Source: an uncultured archaeon (lineage in GTDB: Archaea > Thermoproteota > Nitrososphaeria > Nitrososphaerales > Nitrosopumilaceae). Taken from it: a stretch of DNA of 17,131 nt. The DNA is taken from positions 1-17,131 of the forward strand of contig CALBNQ010000203.1 in assembly GCA_937896495.1 (NCBI GenBank), given 5' to 3'. The notes below the pieces were generated by a model. The model did not search any database. It saw only the letters and a program-made list of their open reading frames with translations, and was not told the origin of the DNA. Shown here one piece after another: positions 6,583-13,510 of the stretch. Made by a program: the position numbers and the translations under genes. How positions within the stretch are numbered: the stretch's first letter is position 1; each line of letters starts with the position of its first letter.

Positions 6583-6945
6583 ATGAAGTTAGATCCTGAA
6601 TTACGACTACAGATTTTAGAAAAAACTGGAGTTTATTCAAATAGATTCTCTATTGCCGAACCCCATCTTCTACTTACTACAAAAGAAGTTCTTGATGCTC
6701 CAAAAGAAATGACTGAAGGCAGACGTACTTCTGCTTACAAATATTATGGTGTTTCATATCTTCAACATAATTTAGTTTTCATAAATGTTAGAAAAATACC
6801 TGATGAAAAAACTTTGGAAAATACCCTTGTTCATGAATTAATCCATATGCGTTTTCCATATCTGGCACATGGTAAAAGATTCAATAAACTTGTTCGTCAA
6901 GGTTTACGTGGAAAAACTTTTGCACCTTATAAAAAAAGAAAATGA
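6583..6945 (+). CDS. SprT/WLM-like zinc metallopeptidase domain protein
   Basis: A 120-residue protein whose main feature is a zinc site: HELIH at 84-88 and a third histidine, His96, in LAHGKRFNKLV. That is the pattern of SprT/WLM/M48-related metallopeptidases. The N-terminal half (FSIAEPHLLLTTKEV, YYGVSYLQHNLVFINVR) would supply the beta strands before the active-site helix, as in the SprT fold. The C-terminus is strongly basic (GKTFAPYKKRK), possibly for nucleic-acid binding. Family relatives act in DNA-protein crosslink repair, but this small protein lacks other domains and its substrate is unknown. The ATG at 6583 is the only good start. It is not obviously operonic; the next gene is convergent. 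Confidence 0.75.
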   Translation: MKLDPELRLQILEKTGVYSNRFSIAEPHLLLTTKEVLDAPKEMTEGRRTSAYKYYGVSYLQHNLVFINVRKIPDEKTLENTLVHELIHMRFPYLAHGKRFNKLVRQGLRGKTFAPYKKRK

Positions 6946-6975
6946 TTTTACATGTTTTGAAATATTGTTGATTCC

Positions 6976-6982
6976 TTTTTTT
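6976..6982 (+). terminator. Oligo-T tract after the SprT-like gene
   Basis: Seven consecutive T residues lie 30 nt past the stop codon, in the 69-nt convergent gap. Oligo-T without a stem is the typical archaeal termination signal, but such tracts are common in AT-rich DNA. Confidence 0.35.
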
Positions 6983-7014
6983 AATTGACTTTTACTATGT
7001 GTGTATTTGATGGA

Positions 7015-7218
7015 TCATTTTGTAATGCTTTTTGTTTCATCTTTTATGACTAATGTCATGTCTAATTCATCTATTTTATTTTGAATTGCTTTTTTCAAAA
7101 TACCATTATGTAATTCACAAAATTTGAAATAATTATCTGATGTTTGGAAGCAACCACAGATCCATTTTATCTTCTTTTCACCTTCAACTGTCCATTTTGA
7201 ATATTTTTGTTCTGACAT
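7015..7218 (-). CDS. Small conserved-looking Cys/His protein, possibly zinc-binding
   Basis: 67 residues, family not recognised. Residues 19-37 carry Cys21-x-Cys23 and Cys34-x2-His37 (WICGCF...FCELH), an arrangement that could bind one zinc as a compact finger. A short charged N-terminus (MSEQKYSKWTVEGEKKIK) precedes it. A lysine-rich helical stretch (ILKKAIQNKIDELD) and a polar tail follow. The ATG at 7218 has a TATA-like element ~24 nt upstream, arguing for a real leaderless gene. It is on the same strand as the DUF2024 gene at 7274-7531 but has its own promoter. Confidence 0.65.
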   Translation of the reverse strand: MSEQKYSKWTVEGEKKIKWICGCFQTSDNYFKFCELHNGILKKAIQNKIDELDMTLVIKDETKSITK

Positions 7219-7235
7219 GTTATTGATTAATTTTT

Positions 7236-7246
7236 AAAATTTAAAA
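7236..7246 (-). promoter_or_regulatory. TATA-like box for the 67-residue Cys/His protein
   Basis: On the - strand an AT-only stretch, AATTTTAAAAA, is centred ~23 nt before ATG 7218. The whole gap is AT-rich, so the exact element is uncertain. Confidence 0.3.
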
Positions 7247-7273
7247 ATCTAGTCTTTAGAAAAAGGAAAAAGA

Positions 7274-7531
7274 TTAAGGACAACCTTCCATTTTTTGGAT
7301 AAAGTAGCCTTTTTCTTTAATTGCCTGTTCTACAGGCTCTGGTGCTCCTTGTGAGTGACAAAATTGACATTCATTTGTAGTCATTTCTGCTTCTCCTTCA
7401 CCTACTGATTGTAACCATTCTTTACCGTATGTGAGGGCTTTGTCATGATCTTTTTCACCAGTAATTACATCAAAGTGCATTGTGTGACCATCTGCTGCTT
7501 TGACGTATGTGTCGTATACGTGAATTTCCAT
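7274..7531 (-). CDS. DUF2024 family protein
   Basis: An 85-residue protein matching my memory of DUF2024: N-terminal MEIHVYDTYVKAADGHTMHFDV, a central helix (HDKALTYGKEWLQSVGEGEAEM), then ECQFCHSQGAPEPV with Cys55, Cys58 and His59, and the ending GYFIQKMEGCP with Cys84. The family has no established function. The three Cys and adjacent His near the C-terminus could bind a metal or be redox-active, which is inference. The start is fixed by ATG 7531 and a TATA box 25 nt upstream. It is a single-gene unit, divergent from the cyclophilin-like gene. Confidence 0.85.
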   Translation of the reverse strand: MEIHVYDTYVKAADGHTMHFDVITGEKDHDKALTYGKEWLQSVGEGEAEMTTNECQFCHSQGAPEPVEQAIKEKGYFIQKMEGCP

Positions 7532-7551
7532 AATTCATTATCAAAAAAAGG

Positions 7552-7560
7552 GATATTTAA
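7552..7560 (-). promoter_or_regulatory. TATA box for the DUF2024 gene
   Basis: On the - strand TTAAATATC is centred 25 nt before ATG 7531, a strong match to archaeal TATA spacing for a leaderless start. Confidence 0.5.
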
Positions 7561-7643
7561 TTCAAAAACTATTTCCCGTGAACACTTGTTTATTTTTTGG
7601 GAATGTTTGAATAATGATTCTTTGAATAAATTTGTAAGAAATT

Positions 7644-8036
7644 ATGAAATATTCTGTAATGTTGCACATTCAAAACTCTTCTTCTATTATTTTAGAATTA
7701 GATGATATGCATTCACCAAAAACAGTCAAAGAATTTTTGGCAAAATTACCTTTCAAAGTTGTTCTAAATGTGTGGGGAGATGAAATCTATTCTTCACAAT
7801 CCCCTATAACACAACCTGAAGAAAATTCAAAACCTCTAGTTTCTCTTTATGATGTTGCATATTGGCCTACCGGAAAAGCAATTTGTTTGTTTTTTGGATT
7901 CACTCCTATTGGAAATCCTGGAGAAATAACTCCTGCATCTCCTGTTAATGTAATTGGAAAAATCATTTCAACTGATAAAACAATTCTAAGTAACATTGAT
8001 GGATACGATGGTGAATTTAGATTAATTGAAAATTAA
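7644..8036 (+). CDS. Cyclophilin-like (TM1367/AF0381-type) protein
   Basis: 130 residues resembling the small archaeal/Thermotoga proteins that share the cyclophilin beta-barrel fold (TM1367-like). Diagnostic segments are FLAKLPFKVVLNVWGDEIYSS (31-51), SLYDVAYWPTGKAICLFFG (67-85), TPIGNPGEITPASPVNVIGKI (87-107) and the GYDGEFRL end. The fold resembles peptidyl-prolyl isomerases, but these proteins lack the full cyclophilin active site and their role is unsettled, so no activity should be assumed. The ATG at 7644 fits the conserved N-terminus. AT-rich TATA candidates upstream (7606-7615, 7625-7632) are not ideally spaced. The stop overlaps that of the convergent JAMM gene by 3 nt. Confidence 0.82.
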   Translation: MKYSVMLHIQNSSSIILELDDMHSPKTVKEFLAKLPFKVVLNVWGDEIYSSQSPITQPEENSKPLVSLYDVAYWPTGKAICLFFGFTPIGNPGEITPASPVNVIGKIISTDKTILSNIDGYDGEFRLIEN

Positions 8037-8434
8037 TTTTGAATTTGAATCTCTGAGATATCTGATTTTAACACATATGCTCTGAATTCTTCGTTAATTC
8101 CAGAATAAATTGCCCAAACATATGGATTATTTTTCATGAATTTTTTATCTGTATTTGATGGATATGCTTCTCCATTCGGGTGTGAATGAAAAATTCCAAT
8201 AATTTTCAAATTCAATTCTTCTTCTTTTTGATACATTTCCATTGTTTGTTCTGCTGATAATGTGAATTCTATTGGAGATGAATCAATGTTTTTTGTTAAC
8301 CAGATCTCTTTAACTTTCCAAAATTCGTCATCTGATTCTCCGTACAAAATTGCACATGATTCATTTGGTTCTTCTTTAACTGCATGATCAGTTAGCATTT
8401 TTTTATGTAATTTTGAAATAATGAATTTTTGCAA
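8033..8434 (-). CDS. JAMM/MPN+ metalloprotease (deubiquitinase-like)
   Basis: A zinc isopeptidase-type JAB1/MPN/Mov34 domain, 133 residues from the chosen start. The complete JAMM signature is visible: Glu25 (NESCAILYG), then His83-Ser-His85-Pro, seven residues, Ser93 and Asp96 (HSHPNGEAYPSNTD). Archaeal relatives remove ubiquitin-like modifiers (SAMPs) or cleave C-terminal extensions; the target here is unknown. I prefer TTG 8434, which sits 2 nt after the stop of the upstream copper gene and resembles tight junctions elsewhere in the window. An in-frame ATG at 8467 would add 11 residues (MDGRNCKRRIK) encoded inside the cupredoxin C-terminus. Either way it is probably co-transcribed with that gene, an odd pairing. 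Confidence 0.88.
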   Translation of the reverse strand: MQKFIISKLHKKMLTDHAVKEEPNESCAILYGESDDEFWKVKEIWLTKNIDSSPIEFTLSAEQTMEMYQKEEELNLKIIGIFHSHPNGEAYPSNTDKKFMKNNPYVWAIYSGINEEFRAYVLKSDISEIQIQN

Positions 8435-8436
8435 CT

Positions 8437-9525
8437 TTATTCTACGTTTACAGTTCCTACCATCCATGGATGGAATGTGCAGTAATAATCATAACTTCCT
8501 GCTTCTGTAAATTTGAATTCATAAACATCTCCTGCTAACATCATCTCTGAATCAAATACACCATCTACATCTGTTGGTGCTTTCCCTGATGTAACTGTGT
8601 GAACTGTGTTGTCTACATTATCCCATGCAATTACGCTTCCAACTTTAACATTAATCACTTGTGGGTCATAGTAAATCTGACCATCATCTGGAATTGCTGC
8701 ACCTTGTGGAATCATAACTTTTTCTGGTTCTTTTGGAGCTTCAATAATTAATGTTGAAGTCATCCAAGGATGTACAATACACAAGTATTCGTATTCTCCA
8801 ACCTCTAGGTTAGTTGTATCTAAAGTAAATACATCTCCGGCACTCATAAGACTTGAATCAAATGTTTCTCCAAAGTCTTCTGTACTAGTTACAGTATGTG
8901 CTACACTGTCTACATTTGTCCACTCTACTGTGTATCCTTGTGTTACTATTGCAACATCTGGTTTGTAGTCTGGTTTGCCTTCTTGTGCAGAACCTTCTAG
9001 AATTTCAATTGCAAAAATTGGACCTGCTGGTGTAATATCTTCTTCTGGTTCTTCAATTTGAACTTGAGGAATAATGTATGAATCTGGACTTACAACTCCA
9101 AATGCTAACCACATGATAATTCCAGTAGCTGATGCCATTCCTACAATGGCTCCAATTGGTTTTACATAATTTGGATGCTTCATTGATAGATATGCTATAA
9201 TTATTGCTGGAAATGCAATTGCCATTAAAAGACCTGCAAGTGTAACTGTGTAATTTGATGTATTCATTGTAAAAGCAAACATTCCAAATCCTAGAGAAAT
9301 TGAAACCACCACCAAAGCTGTCGCTTTTGCTCTATTACTGGTGGATACCCCCCCATCTAAAATCCCAGTAGCTAGGAAAATTAATCCAATAAACATGGTC
9401 AAACCTGTTAATGCATGCATGCCATCAATGAATGTGTGTGCAATACCTGCATAAGATATCACAACTCCAGCCAATCCTATGGCTGTAAGTCCCATTCCCG
9501 GCATCATGAGATCCCAATTACTCAT
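8437..9525 (-). CDS. Membrane-anchored protein with two blue-copper (cupredoxin) domains
   Basis: A 362-residue protein: five predicted transmembrane helices (about 11-33, 36-57, 66-87, 91-115, 121-145), an acidic linker (EEPEEDITPAG), then two plastocyanin-like domains. Each has a full type-1 copper set: His210, Cys249, His252, Met255 in the first and His309, Cys349, His352, Met355 in the second, within matching AHTVTS/VHTVTS and HPWM motifs. Five helices would place the copper domains outside the cell if the N-terminus is inside. The likely role is electron transfer to a terminal oxidase, replacing cytochrome c; divergent ctaB supports a respiratory link. Its exact donor and acceptor cannot be read from sequence. 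The ATG at 9525 has a TATA box ~28 nt upstream. Confidence 0.92.
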   Translation of the reverse strand: MSNWDLMMPGMGLTAIGLAGVVISYAGIAHTFIDGMHALTGLTMFIGLIFLATGILDGGVSTSNRAKATALVVVSISLGFGMFAFTMNTSNYTVTLAGLLMAIAFPAIIIAYLSMKHPNYVKPIGAIVGMASATGIIMWLAFGVVSPDSYIIPQVQIEEPEEDITPAGPIFAIEILEGSAQEGKPDYKPDVAIVTQGYTVEWTNVDSVAHTVTSTEDFGETFDSSLMSAGDVFTLDTTNLEVGEYEYLCIVHPWMTSTLIIEAPKEPEKVMIPQGAAIPDDGQIYYDPQVINVKVGSVIAWDNVDNTVHTVTSGKAPTDVDGVFDSEMMLAGDVYEFKFTEAGSYDYYCTFHPWMVGTVNVE

Positions 9526-9549
9526 TTAACGTTGCTGGTAGGACTGAGA

Positions 9550-9557
9550 TACTTATT
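9550..9557 (-). promoter_or_regulatory. TATA-like box for the cupredoxin gene
   Basis: On the - strand AATAAGTA is centred ~28 nt before ATG 9525, inside the 98-nt divergent promoter region shared with ctaB. Confidence 0.4.
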
Positions 9558-9591
9558 CCTTTTGAAATCTATTGGATCAACACGACAAAGA

Positions 9592-9599
9592 AATTAAAT
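9592..9599 (+). promoter_or_regulatory. TATA-like box for ctaB
   Basis: AATTAAAT is centred ~28 nt before the TTG start at 9624, supporting that non-ATG start and a near-leaderless transcript. Confidence 0.4.
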
Positions 9600-9623
9600 G
9601 GCTTTGGGCTAGGATAGAGTGAG

Positions 9624-10511
9624 TTGGGATTTAAAGAAATACTGGAAATATCTAAACCACGAATAGTTGTTCTTTTGGTAATTACTGCTGTTACTTCTAT
9701 GTATGCTGCAAGTAAATTAGTTGAAGGTGCACCTGATCTTGAATTATATCATTATTTGCACATTATTGTTGCTGGCGGGTTGGCTTCAGCTGGTTCAAGC
9801 GCTTTGAATCATTATTATGATAAAGACATTGATCCAAAAATGTCTCGAACTAGTTCTAGACCTATTCCTTCTGGACGAATGGCACCATCAAATGTTCTGA
9901 TTTATGGCTTGGCTGTTAGCTGTATTTCTGTTATCTATGGATTCTTTGCGTTAAATGCAGTTTCTGCATTTTTTATTGCATTGGGAATTTTTTCTTATGT
10001 TGTAATCTACACTGTTTGGCTAAAACGTCTAAATTCATCAAATATTGTAATTGGTGGTATTGCTGGTAGTGCTGCATCTTGGGCTGGTTGGTCAGCAGCT
10101 ACTGGTAGTTTGGACTTGCTAGGATTTTTGGTTGGATTTTTGGTGTTTGTATGGACTCCATCACACTTTTGGTGTCTTGCAATGAAAATTAAAGACGAGT
10201 ATGATCAAGCAAATGTTCCAATGCTACCTGTGGTTATAGGAATGCAAAAAACCTCTAAATACATTTTAGGAAATACTCTTATCTTGTTGCCTTTTTCATT
10301 AACCCTTGTACTTATTCCAAACGGATTAGGTCTTGTCTATACTGTAATTGCTATAATTTCTGGTGGATTGATGCTTGCATATCATTACAAATTAACAAAA
10401 ATTCCAACTTCTGAATTTGCTTGGAAAGCATACAAAGTTACTGCTCCATATCTTACAATAATTTTCGTTGCAGTTGCGTTGGATGCTGCATTCCATATTT
10501 CTTTGTTTTAG
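9624..10511 (+). CDS. ctaB: Protoheme IX farnesyltransferase (heme O synthase, CtaB/Cox10)
   Basis: An integral-membrane UbiA-superfamily prenyltransferase (EC 2.5.1.141) that adds a farnesyl-type chain to heme B, making heme O for heme-copper oxidases. The 295 residues form about eight or nine hydrophobic helices. The Mg-pyrophosphate motif is clear in NHYYDKDIDPKMSRTSSRP (62-80, Asn62/Asp66/Asp70). A second acidic site lies in KDEYDQANVPMLPVV. The only usable start is TTG 9624: an in-frame TAG precedes it and EILEISKPRIVVLL is the expected N-terminus. It is divergent from the cupredoxin gene; both probably serve the aerobic respiratory chain. Its stop is 3 nt from the end of the convergent winged-helix-like gene. 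Confidence 0.95.
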   Translation: MGFKEILEISKPRIVVLLVITAVTSMYAASKLVEGAPDLELYHYLHIIVAGGLASAGSSALNHYYDKDIDPKMSRTSSRPIPSGRMAPSNVLIYGLAVSCISVIYGFFALNAVSAFFIALGIFSYVVIYTVWLKRLNSSNIVIGGIAGSAASWAGWSAATGSLDLLGFLVGFLVFVWTPSHFWCLAMKIKDEYDQANVPMLPVVIGMQKTSKYILGNTLILLPFSLTLVLIPNGLGLVYTVIAIISGGLMLAYHYKLTKIPTSEFAWKAYKVTAPYLTIIFVAVALDAAFHISLF

Positions 10512-10514
10512 AAT

Positions 10515-10811
10515 CTATTTGTCAAAACCTGGGAAACTGGCTTCATAATCTTTTTCCATTATTTCTTTATTTTGTTCTTCAATCTTATCCACTTCTTTTT
10601 CCACTATTACCACTTCTATTCTTCGTTCATCTTTTGTAATCCATGATACTTTGATGAGTCCTAAAATTTCTAAATCTAATAATATTTTATTGAATTTAGC
10701 ATTTGGAATTTCATGTTCATCTTTAAGTAAAATCTTGCTCAATTCAACATCCGTTAATGATTTTTCTTCCTTGATTTTATCAAATACTGTATTTCTTATT
10801 GGTATTGCCAT
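10515..10811 (-). CDS. Small winged-helix-like protein linked to cdc48
   Basis: 98 residues, not recognised as a named family. The first ~60 residues look like a winged-helix domain: helix (TVFDKIKEEKS), helix (TDVELSKILL), recognition-type helix (PNAKFNKILLDLEILGLIKVSWI), then a beta wing (RRIEVVIVEKE). The tail is highly charged and probably a helix or coiled coil (VDKIEEQNKEIMEKDYE), ending SFPGFDK. It begins 2 nt after the cdc48 stop and is last in that operon, so it may act as an adaptor or regulator connected with Cdc48. That link rests only on gene order. No cysteines or catalytic motifs are seen. Confidence 0.75.
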   Translation of the reverse strand: MAIPIRNTVFDKIKEEKSLTDVELSKILLKDEHEIPNAKFNKILLDLEILGLIKVSWITKDERRIEVVIVEKEVDKIEEQNKEIMEKDYEASFPGFDK

Positions 10812-10813
10812 CT

Positions 10814-12982
10814 TTATCCGTAAAATGATTTATCTTCTGATTTTGGTACTACGTTAGATATACTTTCCTTCACACTGTTATACCATTGATTAACTTCATT
10901 AGTAATTGATGGTCTAACCTGCTTCAAACTACTTGCAAAGTCTTGACTAGAAATTTTTAAAGAATTATTTCTCATTGCATGAACTGCTGCTTCTCTACAT
11001 AGCGATGCTAAGTCAGCACCCGTAAAATTTTGAGTAGCTATTGCAATCTCTTGTAATTTCACATCGTTTGTTAGTGGCATCTTTTCTGTTAAAATTTTTA
11101 TAATTTCAAATCTTCCTTTCTCATCTGGTGGTGAAACATACAAAACTAAATCTAATCTTCCTGTTCTTAGTAATGAATTATCTAAAATATCTGGTCTATT
11201 TGTAATTCCAATCACTACAACTTGTGAAGTGATACCTTCTTCAATTTCTGTTAATAATTGACTTAGTATGTTTTCACCTGCTCCTCCTTCTTTAGTTTTA
11301 TTTCGTGCAAGAGAATCTAATTCGTCAAAAATCACAACACATGGTGATGATGCTTTAGCTTTTCTAAATATCTCTCTGATTGCTTTTTCAGATTCCCCCA
11401 TCCATTTTGAAAGGATTTCAGGACCTCTTACTAAAATCATGTTTGCTCCAGTTTCTGTTGCAAGTGCCCTGGCAAGCAAAGTTTTCCCACATCCTGGTGG
11501 TCCATAAATTAATGCCCCCTTGGGTGGTTTAATTCCCATTTTTGTAAATTTACTTGGTTTTTTCATTGCTGTAACAAGATTATCTGTTAAAGTTTTTTTA
11601 ATCTCATCTAGTCCTCCAACATCTTTCCACCATACTTTGGATCTTTCTACATAAACTTCTCTCATGGCTGTAGGGATTACTTCGTGCATTGCTTCGTAAA
11701 AATCAATTAACTTGATTTGCATCGATTGTAAAACTTCAGATGGAATTTTTTCAGTTTCAAGATCAATTTCTGGTAAATACCTTCTAATTGATTTTAGTGC
11801 AGCTTCTCTACACAAAGATTTGATGTCTGCTCCTGTATACCCATGTAATTCTGATGATAGATCTTTTAGATCAATATCTTCACTTATTGGCATTCCTCTT
11901 GTATGGATCTCTAAAATTTCTAGTCGTCCATCCTCATTTGGTACTGAAATCTCAAATTCTCTATCAAATCTGCCTGGTCTTCGAAGTGCTGGATCCACAC
12001 TGTCTGGTCTATTTGTAGCTCCTAAAACAATCACATTTCCTCTGTCATTAAGACCATCCATTAATGCCAAAATTTGGGCTACGACTCTTTTTTCAACATC
12101 ACCATATGCCTCTTCTCTTTTTGGAGCAATGGCATCAATTTCATCAACGAAAATAATACTTGGCGAATTATCTTTGGCTTCTTTGAAAATATCTCTTAAC
12201 CTTGCTTCTGTTTCACCATAATACTTGTTCATAATTTCTGGACCATTAATTAAAAACATATTTGCATCTGATTCACTTGCAAGAACTTTTGCAAGCAAAG
12301 TTTTCCCACATCCTGGTGGTCCATGAAGTAAAATTCCACTGTGTGGCTCTATACCTAATCTTACAAATAATTCTGGATGTTTTAATGGCAGTTCTACTAT
12401 TTCCCTCATTGCTTTGACTTTTTCTTGTAACCCTCCAACTTCTTCATATGTTACACGAATTTTTCTGTCTGTTGCAGTTTCTGTTGAAATATTCAAATTG
12501 GTGGAACTATCAATTTTTACAACTCCTTTTGGTGTTGTCTTTGTAATTTTGAAATCCATTGAATTTCCTAAAATCATAACTGAAATTTCATCACCATGAA
12601 CAATTGGCATTCCTTTTAGTCTATTTTTAACAAAATCTGTAAATTCCTTGTCAACTGTCACTGTATCATTTACTGGTGTAAGTGCAATTGTTTTTGCAAT
12701 CTTTGATGAAACTTTTCTAATCTTTACAATATCGTTTACTGACGCTCCTACATTTTTTCTTGTTTGTCCATCAACTTTGATTATGTCTGGTAATTTTTCA
12801 TCTTCATCAACTGGCCAAATCACTGCACAACTAGAACGTGAACCCATAATTTCTACAGTATCTCCTGGAGAAATTTTAAGAAAATCCATTGCTTCTGGGC
12901 CTATTCTAGCACGTTTTTTACCTACATCTCTTTGTTTTGCTTCACCAATTCTCATCTGCAAAGGTTCTTCTTTGCGTGCCAA
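10814..12982 (-). CDS. cdc48: Cdc48/p97/VAT-type AAA+ ATPase (two AAA modules)
   Basis: A 722-residue hexameric unfoldase that extracts or unfolds proteins. Domains: CDC48 N double-psi barrel (about 5-95) and CDC48 domain 2 (about 105-175), then D1 with Walker A GPPGCGKT (221-228), Walker B IIFVDEID (276-283) and arginine-finger region RRPGRFD (334-340), then D2 with GPPGCGKT (494-501), VVIFDELD (549-556) and RTGRLD (606-611). The protein ends ...SFYG, a hydrophobic-Tyr-X tail of the kind that docks ATPases onto the 20S proteasome. Start TTG 12982 is supported by an AGGAG ribosome site (12989-12993 on the - strand) overlapping the aEF-1beta stop. A 34-nt stretch is identical between the two Walker A coding regions. 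Confidence 0.96.
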   Translation of the reverse strand: MARKEEPLQMRIGEAKQRDVGKKRARIGPEAMDFLKISPGDTVEIMGSRSSCAVIWPVDEDEKLPDIIKVDGQTRKNVGASVNDIVKIRKVSSKIAKTIALTPVNDTVTVDKEFTDFVKNRLKGMPIVHGDEISVMILGNSMDFKITKTTPKGVVKIDSSTNLNISTETATDRKIRVTYEEVGGLQEKVKAMREIVELPLKHPELFVRLGIEPHSGILLHGPPGCGKTLLAKVLASESDANMFLINGPEIMNKYYGETEARLRDIFKEAKDNSPSIIFVDEIDAIAPKREEAYGDVEKRVVAQILALMDGLNDRGNVIVLGATNRPDSVDPALRRPGRFDREFEISVPNEDGRLEILEIHTRGMPISEDIDLKDLSSELHGYTGADIKSLCREAALKSIRRYLPEIDLETEKIPSEVLQSMQIKLIDFYEAMHEVIPTAMREVYVERSKVWWKDVGGLDEIKKTLTDNLVTAMKKPSKFTKMGIKPPKGALIYGPPGCGKTLLARALATETGANMILVRGPEILSKWMGESEKAIREIFRKAKASSPCVVIFDELDSLARNKTKEGGAGENILSQLLTEIEEGITSQVVVIGITNRPDILDNSLLRTGRLDLVLYVSPPDEKGRFEIIKILTEKMPLTNDVKLQEIAIATQNFTGADLASLCREAAVHAMRNNSLKISSQDFASSLKQVRPSITNEVNQWYNSVKESISNVVPKSEDKSFYG

Positions 12983-12988
12983 AAAAAT

Positions 12989-12991
12989 CTC

Positions 12992-12993
<2 letters not shown>
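12989..12993 (-). promoter_or_regulatory. Shine-Dalgarno site deciding the cdc48 TTG start
   Basis: AGGAG on the - strand lies 6 nt before TTG 12982 and overlaps the TAG stop of aEF-1beta. It is the clearest ribosome-binding site in the window, fitting an internal operon gene. Confidence 0.55.
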
Positions 12994-13457
<464 letters not shown>

Positions 13458-13480
13458 AACGGAAATTTCTGTAAACATCA

Positions 13481-13486
13481 TTTATA
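13481..13486 (-). promoter_or_regulatory. TATA box of the zinc-ribbon/aEF-1beta/cdc48 operon
   Basis: On the - strand TATAAA (context AAAGTATAAATG) is centred ~27 nt before ATG 13457. A second AT-rich box, TTAAATTT (about 13497-13504), could serve an earlier start. Confidence 0.5.
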
Positions 13487-13510
13487 CTTTCCTTGAAATT
13501 TAAGCGTAAA

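Noticed and set aside
10421..10857. Short + strand frames at the end of ctaB and across the cdc48-linked small gene
   Set aside because: Shadow frames rich in Phe/Leu/Ser, overlapping real genes on the other strand or in another frame.
11712..12221. A 169-codon open frame on the + strand
   Set aside because: Lies wholly antisense to the well-supported cdc48 D1 coding region; its sequence is the shadow of a conserved gene in AT-rich DNA.
13458..13481. Upstream ATG start for the zinc-ribbon protein
   Set aside because: The best TATA box overlaps this codon, so it would not be on the transcript; the extra residues add nothing family-like.
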